From assembly GCA_934702375.1 (NCBI GenBank), contig CAKUYE010000009.1:33394-97393 (forward strand): a stretch of DNA of 64,000 bases, written 5' to 3'. The DNA is from an uncultured Bacillota bacterium (GTDB taxonomy: Bacteria > Bacillota > Dehalobacteriia > UBA7702). The notes below the pieces were generated by a model that saw only the letters and a list, made by a program, of their open reading frames with translations, ran no database searches and was not told the DNA's origin. The translations under genes were made by a program, and so were the position numbers. Below are positions 60,311-64,000 of the stretch, one piece after another (position 1 is the first letter of the stretch; every line of letters starts with the position of its first letter).

Positions 60311-61189
60311 TTAGCGTTTTCCCAGAGGGATGTTCATAAACAATATGCCGCCAACAATCAACACAATACCTAATACAACGGAAGCAGAAACAGGTTCCGA
60401 CAAAACAATCATGCTGATCAGAGCCGCAACAATCGGCTCCGTTGTGGCAAGCATTGCGGCTTCGCCGGTTTCGGTCTGGCGCATCCCCGCGGTAAATAGC
60501 AAATAGGGCAGTAAACAGCTGCATACGGAAATACCGCCGCTATAAAGAAAACCTTCTGCGGTAAACACGGCCGAAAGTCCGGAGAAGTTCACAAAAGGCA
60601 AGGATCCCAATACACAGATCAACATCGCATAAAAGGCAATGGTATTCGGTGCATAGCCGCGGTTCAGCGCCAGACGACTGAATACACCGTAAAGTCCGTA
60701 AGTCAAGCCGGCAATCACTCCAACGCACATACCCAAAGCGGTAATGCTTTGTTTACCGGTAAACACTCCGGCAGCGCAGGCACAACCGATAAAAAGCACA
60801 ATCAGAGCAATCAATTTCCGCGCAGTGATTTTTTCTTTAAACAAAAAGGCGGAAATCACCACCACAAATCCGGGGCCGGTATAAAGCAATGCGACCGCCA
60901 CCGCCACGGTGGTGTGAGCCATTGCCGTGAAATAGCAGAAATTAAACAACAGCATGCTGATCACACTGGTGCAGAGAAAACACCAAAGATCCTTCCAACG
61001 GACCACAAACTGTTTTGGGCCGGTAGCCAACAATATGATTCCGATAATCACCGTTGCAAACAGGGTTTTCACGAAAACAACATCCATCGGCAAAAATCCC
61101 ATTGCCGTTAAATGACGAAAAAATAATCCCGTCATCCCCCAGCCTGCACCGGCAAGCAAAATACATAATCGCGATATCGTCTTATTCAT
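60311..61189 (-). CDS. EamA-family (DMT) transporter
   Basis: A 292-aa inner-membrane protein with about ten hydrophobic segments in two EamA repeats (about 8-145 and 152-288). Typical sequence includes GAGWGMTGLFFRHL, FCYFTAMAHTTVAVAVALLYTGPGFVVV, and EAAMLATTEPIVAALISMIVLSEPVS in the second repeat. A drug/metabolite exporter of unknown substrate. 23 bases after yhbY. Confidence 0.9.
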   Translation of the reverse strand: MNKTISRLCILLAGAGWGMTGLFFRHLTAMGFLPMDVVFVKTLFATVIIGIILLATGPKQFVVRWKDLWCFLCTSVISMLLFNFCYFTAMAHTTVAVAVALLYTGPGFVVVISAFLFKEKITARKLIALIVLFIGCACAAGVFTGKQSITALGMCVGVIAGLTYGLYGVFSRLALNRGYAPNTIAFYAMLICVLGSLPFVNFSGLSAVFTAEGFLYSGGISVCSCLLPYLLFTAGMRQTETGEAAMLATTEPIVAALISMIVLSEPVSASVVLGIVLIVGGILFMNIPLGKR

Positions 61190-61212
61190 TTTTCCCGTTC
61201 CTTTGAAAGATT

Positions 61213-61503
61213 TTAAGGTAACTGTAATTTAGGTTTTTTCTCAGACTTTCGATAGAGCACAATACAGTGACCAATGGTCTGTGCCAATTCCGCATGGAGC
61301 TCTTCTGCCAAAGTCTCCCCGGCATCATGAACTTCCTCTGCGGAATTTTTCAAAATTTTGATTTTGATCAATTCCCGTGCTTCCAAAGCATCATCAATTT
61401 GCTTGATAAAGTTTTCACCCAAGCCATCTTTTCCGATCTGATAAAGGGCATCCATTGTCATGGCTTTGCTTCTCAAAAAGCGTTTTTGTTTTCCTGTCAA
61501 CAT
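61213..61503 (-). CDS. yhbY: CRM-domain RNA-binding protein YhbY
   Basis: A 96-aa single CRM domain protein associated with the pre-50S ribosome. It starts MLTGKQKRFLRSKAM, contains the GxxG-type loop region IGKDGLGENF, and ends IVLYRKS. ATG 61503 is chosen with AGAGGAA upstream; a TTG three codons earlier is too close. Follows obgE, another ribosome assembly factor. Confidence 0.93.
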   Translation of the reverse strand: MLTGKQKRFLRSKAMTMDALYQIGKDGLGENFIKQIDDALEARELIKIKILKNSAEEVHDAGETLAEELHAELAQTIGHCIVLYRKSEKKPKLQLP

Positions 61504-61518
61504 AAATTGCAATTCCTC

Positions 61519-62796
61519 TTATTCTGCAAAATCAAATTCCAAATCATAAGCGATCACGGTATCACCATGGTGAGCACCGGCTTTTCGCAAACCGTCATCC
61601 AATCCCATCGCTTTAAAAATGCGCTGAAGGCGCTGTACCGCCGCATCGTTGCCAAAGTCCGTCATTGCGATCCATTTTTTCACTTCACTGCCTTCCACAA
61701 TAAAGTAACCGTGGTCATCGCGATGAATAGTAAAGGGACAACGTTCCTTAAACGTAGTCACTTTGATTTCTTCTTCTTTTTTCTCTTCCACCTTAGGTGC
61801 GGCAAGAATCAGCTCATAACAGCGAAGCAATACTTTTTGTAAATCCTCTTTTCCACCGGCAGCGGCAGCAATGGGGTAAATCTCAAAATCATTGCCATAT
61901 TTTTTTTGCAAACGCTCCAAATTTTCTTCGGAATCCGGCAGATCCATTTTATTTGCACAGATGATCCTCGGCTTATTCCAAAGCTCATCCTTATATTTTT
62001 TCAGTTCATTGCTGATGATCTCGAAATCCTCCAGAGGATCTCTTCCCTCCTGACCGGACATATCGATCAAATGAACAAGAACCTTTGTCCGTTCCAAATG
62101 ACGTAAAAAATGGTGTCCCAACCCGGCGCCCTCATGGGCATTTTCAATCAATCCGGGGACATCGGCAATACAAAAAGTACGTTCATCACCAAGATTTACA
62201 ATCCCCAGATTCGGCTCCAAGGTCGTAAAGGGATAATCCGCGATTTTCGGACGCGCCGAAGAAACACGGGAAATAAAGGTGGATTTTCCGGCATTGGGCA
62301 TCCCCACAAGGCCTACATCGGCCAAAACCTTTAGTTCCAACCGTACCCAGACTTCTTCTCCGGGTTCTCCTTTTTCCGCAACTTCCGGTGCTTTATCGCG
62401 ATTTGAAGCGAATCGGGCATTGCCGCGACCGCCGCGACCGCCTTTGGCGACACAAACAGATTGCCCATCTTCCACCAAATCGGCAATGATTGCCTCTTCG
62501 CCATCGAAACGTACTACCGTACCAAGGGGAACTTTAAGATAAATATTTTTGCCGGACTTCCCAACCTTATTGCTGTTCTGCCCGTTTTCCCCTTTCGGTG
62601 CTTTGTAATGCTGTTTCATTTTAAAATCCAGCAAAGTACGCAAATTATGATCCGCAACCAGATACACACTGCCGCCACGACCACCGTCTCCGCCGTTGGG
62701 GCCGCCTTCCGGAACAAACTTTTCCCGTCGAAAGGATACAAGACCATTGCCGCCGTCTCCGGCTTTCAAATACACTTTTGCTCTGTCGTAAAACAT
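61519..62796 (-). CDS. obgE: GTPase Obg
   Basis: A 425-aa ribosome-assembly and stress GTPase. The glycine-rich Obg fold is residues 1-158 (GGDGGRGGSVYLVAD, GGRGGRGNARFAS). The G domain has G1 GMPNAGKSTFI near 165, DVPGLIE, and CANKMDLPDSEE. The C-terminal OCT domain, about 345-425, carries FEIYPIAAAAGGKEDLQK before it and VAVQRLQRIFKAMGLDD-type sequence. Conserved after rplU-rpmA. Confidence 0.97.
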   Translation of the reverse strand: MFYDRAKVYLKAGDGGNGLVSFRREKFVPEGGPNGGDGGRGGSVYLVADHNLRTLLDFKMKQHYKAPKGENGQNSNKVGKSGKNIYLKVPLGTVVRFDGEEAIIADLVEDGQSVCVAKGGRGGRGNARFASNRDKAPEVAEKGEPGEEVWVRLELKVLADVGLVGMPNAGKSTFISRVSSARPKIADYPFTTLEPNLGIVNLGDERTFCIADVPGLIENAHEGAGLGHHFLRHLERTKVLVHLIDMSGQEGRDPLEDFEIISNELKKYKDELWNKPRIICANKMDLPDSEENLERLQKKYGNDFEIYPIAAAAGGKEDLQKVLLRCYELILAAPKVEEKKEEEIKVTTFKERCPFTIHRDDHGYFIVEGSEVKKWIAMTDFGNDAAVQRLQRIFKAMGLDDGLRKAGAHHGDTVIAYDLEFDFAE

Positions 62797-62825
62797 GAAA
62801 ACCTCCGTAGAGAAAGCATAAAAGA

Positions 62826-62882
62826 AACCGGAGCAAATAGATTGATTATCTCGCCTAACAAGCTATAATCTCCGCTCCGGTT
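62826..62882 (-). terminator. Attenuator-like hairpin between rpmA and obgE
   Basis: AACCGGAGC (62826-62834) and GCTCCGGTT (62874-62882) form a perfect 9-bp stem, with inner pairing GATTAT/ATAATC; TCTTTT follows on the minus strand. It lies 13 bases after the rpmA stop and would lower obgE expression relative to the ribosomal proteins. Confidence 0.75.
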
Positions 62883-62895
62883 CCATTCTAATCCT

Positions 62896-63156
62896 TTAGT
62901 TGCGTTCTGCGTAAACACTTACCTGTTTTCTGGTGTGGCTTACGGTTTCAAAGCTCACATAGCCATCCATCTTTGCAAAGAGGGTATCATCTCTGCCCAG
63001 ACCGACATTGTTGCCGGGGTGGAATTTAGTACCTCTCTGTCTTACGAGGATGCTGCCGGCCGTTACGAACTGACCGTCATGTCTTTTCAGACCAAGCATT
63101 TTCGGGTTACTGTCGCGACCGTTTTTAGAACTACCGCCTGCTTTCTTATGTGCCAT
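62896..63156 (-). CDS. rpmA: 50S ribosomal protein L27
   Basis: An 86-aa L27 beginning MAHKKAGGSSKNGRDSNPKMLGLK. It starts directly at the functional N-terminus; the cleavable extension ending in F that Prp removes in Bacillus, Staphylococcus and Clostridium is missing, and no prp gene sits between rplU and rpmA. Confidence 0.97.
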   Translation of the reverse strand: MAHKKAGGSSKNGRDSNPKMLGLKRHDGQFVTAGSILVRQRGTKFHPGNNVGLGRDDTLFAKMDGYVSFETVSHTRKQVSVYAERN

Positions 63157-63172
63157 TTAAAATCCCACCTCC

Positions 63173-63484
63173 TTATAATGTGATATCTTTTACGAGCACT
63201 TCCGTATAGGGCTGTCTGTGGCCGTTTTTCTTGCGAATGTTCTTTTTGGGTTTGTAATGAACAACAACGACCTTCTTGTGTTTGCCCTGTTCCGTGGCTT
63301 CACCCACGACTTTTGCGCCTTCCACATAGGGAGCGCCGGCTTTGAGACCGTCATCACCTTTTACAGCAATGACTTTGTCGAAAACAACTTCGCCGCCTTC
63401 TTCGACGAGAAGCTTTTCAACCTTGACTTTTTCGCCAACGGCAACTTTGTACTGTTTGCCGCCGGTTTCAATAATTGCGTACAT
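63173..63484 (-). CDS. rplU: 50S ribosomal protein L21
   Basis: A 103-aa large-subunit protein: MYAIIETGGKQYKVAVGEKVKVEKL, VVVVHYKPKKNIRKKNGHRQPYT, ending VKDITL. Preceded by GGAGGT. First gene of the L21-L27-Obg transcript; 16 bases before rpmA. Confidence 0.97.
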   Translation of the reverse strand: MYAIIETGGKQYKVAVGEKVKVEKLLVEEGGEVVFDKVIAVKGDDGLKAGAPYVEGAKVVGEATEQGKHKKVVVVHYKPKKNIRKKNGHRQPYTEVLVKDITL

Positions 63485-63567
63485 GGTTTTTACCTCCGTT
63501 GAGACTCGCTCTCTTACGCGGGATCTTCAAAAAATCCACTTAAAACGTAATAGATGCGGTTGTAACA
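63485..63567 (-). promoter_or_regulatory. 5' leader of rplU (possible L21 autoregulatory leader)
   Basis: The transcript starting near 63566 has an 80-base leader with GATCCCGCG and GAGAGCGAGTCTC segments capable of forming small stems before the ribosome site. L21 leaders exist at this place in Firmicutes; I cannot match the consensus with confidence. Confidence 0.35.
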
Positions 63568-63572
63568 GATAG

Positions 63573-63601
63573 ATTATACTCCAAAATACTTTCTATGTCA
63601 A
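63573..63601 (-). promoter_or_regulatory. Promoter of rplU operon
   Basis: TTGACA (complement of 63601-63596), 17-base spacer, TATAAT (complement of 63578-63573): a full-consensus sigma-A promoter, as expected for ribosomal protein genes. Confidence 0.93.
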
Positions 63602-63637
63602 GACATGCTGCCATAATTCCCCATGATTTCCCCAAGT

Positions 63638-63666
63638 AACACATATTCCTTTTTTTGCATAGGATA
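63638..63666 (+). promoter_or_regulatory. Sigma-K-like sporulation promoter before the CxC-repeat gene
   Basis: AACA (63638-63641), 16-base spacer, CATAGGATA (63658-63666) fits the mother-cell sigma-K consensus (mACm, N16, CATAnnnTA) at every defined position. No comparable sigma-A promoter is visible before the gene. Predicted start near 63673, 36 bases before the ATG. The consensus is short, so a chance match cannot be excluded. Confidence 0.5.
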
Positions 63667-63708
63667 TATTGTCCAACAGACAAATCTGAAAGGAGAAAGG
63701 GCGATATT

Positions 63709-64000
63709 ATGTATTATCGGAATTCACCATTAAACAATAGACCCTGTCAAAGAAGAATGACACAGCAAATCCAAAACACACAAGGCTGCAGCTGCAATCA
63801 GCAAACCCAAACAACCCAAGGGTGCAGCTGCGAACAGCAACAGACTCAAACCACTCAAGGCTGTGGCTGCAATCAACAACAAATCCAAAACACCCAGGGC
63901 TGTGGCTGCAATCAACAACAAACCCAAAACACCCAGGGCTGTGGCTGCAATCAACAACAAACCCAAAACACCCAGGGCTGTGGCTGCAATCAACAACAAA
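63709..64000 (+). CDS. Cys-x-Cys, Gln/Asn/Thr-rich tandem-repeat protein, C-terminus beyond right edge
   Basis: The plus-strand ATG at 63709 follows AAGGAGAAAGGG and opens a frame with no stop for 97 codons to the edge. After a short basic head (MYYRNSPLNNRPCQRRMTQQ) the protein is tandem repeats of 12-13 residues, consensus TQNTQGCGCNQQQ. The six copies before the edge begin their GC[S/G]C cores at 63784, 63820, 63859, 63898, 63937 and 63976. The first two have Ser and the later four Gly between the cysteines. There is no signal peptide or hydrophobic segment. Such composition suits a self-assembling, disulfide-cross-linked structural protein, for example a spore coat or exosporium component, and the sigma-K-like promoter agrees; metal binding by CxC pairs is the alternative. 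No family recognised. Confidence 0.8.
   Translation, partial: MYYRNSPLNNRPCQRRMTQQIQNTQGCSCNQQTQTTQGCSCEQQQTQTTQGCGCNQQQIQNTQGCGCNQQQTQNTQGCGCNQQQTQNTQGCGCNQQQ
63784..64000 (+). repeat. Coding 39-bp tandem repeats in the CxC protein gene
   Basis: After a first 36-base interval the units are 39 bases long; the last three copies are nearly identical in sequence, including synonymous positions, indicating recent expansion. The repeat continues past the right edge, so total copy number is unknown. Confidence 0.9.

Noticed and set aside
63730..63999. Minus-strand hydrophobic repeat frame (MLLIAATALGVLGLL pattern)
   Set aside because: It is the reverse complement of the plus-strand CxC repeat gene; it has no ribosome site in view, while the plus frame has a good start, ribosome site and promoter-like sequence.
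63784..64000. Possible CRISPR array because of regular 36-39-base repeats
   Set aside because: Repeats are contiguous with no unique spacers and stay in one open reading frame.

Overview
The window looks like chromosomal DNA of a low-to-mid GC Firmicute (Bacillota). The gene order around rpsB-tsf-pyrH-frr, uppS-cdsA-dxr-rseP-ispG-proS, xerC-hslV-hslU, ylxM-ffh-rpsP-khpA-rimM-trmD-rplS and rplU-rpmA-obgE is typical of Clostridia and Negativicutes. A Negativicutes affiliation is an inference. It rests on a glutaminyl-tRNA synthetase, an L27 without the cleavable Firmicutes N-terminal extension (and no prp gene between rplU and rpmA), a TrmD fused to a second methyltransferase domain, and a cobalamin riboswitch. 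No rRNA or tRNA gene was seen to confirm it. Nearly all genes lie on the minus strand.

Region 1 (1-7.2 kb) is accessory. One giant secreted YD-repeat/RHS protein gene (at least 1985 codons) fills 1-5957 and runs off the left edge. Upstream of it is an unrecognised 166-aa gene that appears to start at an ATT codon. That gene sits behind a promoter, a Fur-like palindrome, a cobalamin riboswitch and a strong intrinsic terminator (6.7-7.2 kb).

Region 2 (7.2-37.6 kb) is a dense block of housekeeping genes. Reading in the direction of transcription: ylxM-ffh-rpsP-khpA-rimM-trmD from a promoter near 37.56 kb; rplS-rbgA-rnhB-yraN from a promoter near 33.3 kb; comM, an alpha/beta hydrolase, a membrane-fused Mur ligase, ddl, dprA, topA, trmFO, xerC, hslV and hslU from a promoter near 30.85 kb that overlaps the preceding terminator; rpsB-tsf-pyrH-frr and a ferredoxin from a promoter near 17.97 kb; then the isoprenoid, phospholipid and envelope set uppS-cdsA-dxr-rseP-ispG-proS and a LiaF-like membrane protein.

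Region 3 (37.6-42.7 kb) is a looser accessory stretch. It holds a four-helix DMT-type protein, a flavodoxin-like protein, an isoprenylcysteine-methyltransferase-like membrane protein, a repeat-bearing intergenic region, a secreted GH25 lysozyme with SLH domains, an AraC regulator, and a truncated ECF S-component remnant beside a perfect palindrome.

Region 4 (42.7-53.6 kb) contains the arginine operon argC-J-B-D-G followed by formate-tetrahydrofolate ligase, then yajQ, an M29-type aminopeptidase and glnS.

Region 5 (53.7-63.6 kb) contains a YczE/YitT-type membrane protein with a previously unlisted 32-codon leader ORF carrying a terminator-like hairpin, then proB-proA-nadD-yqeK-rsfS-methyltransferase, an IseA-like lipoprotein, and rplU-rpmA-obgE-yhbY-EamA transporter.

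Region 6 (63.6 kb to the right edge) has a plus-strand gene encoding a Gln/Asn/Thr-rich protein of tandem 12-13-residue repeats, each with a Cys-x-Cys motif. It is preceded by a sequence matching the sporulation sigma-K promoter consensus, and it runs off the right edge. This gene and the cobalamin-riboswitch locus are the best candidates for undescribed biology here.
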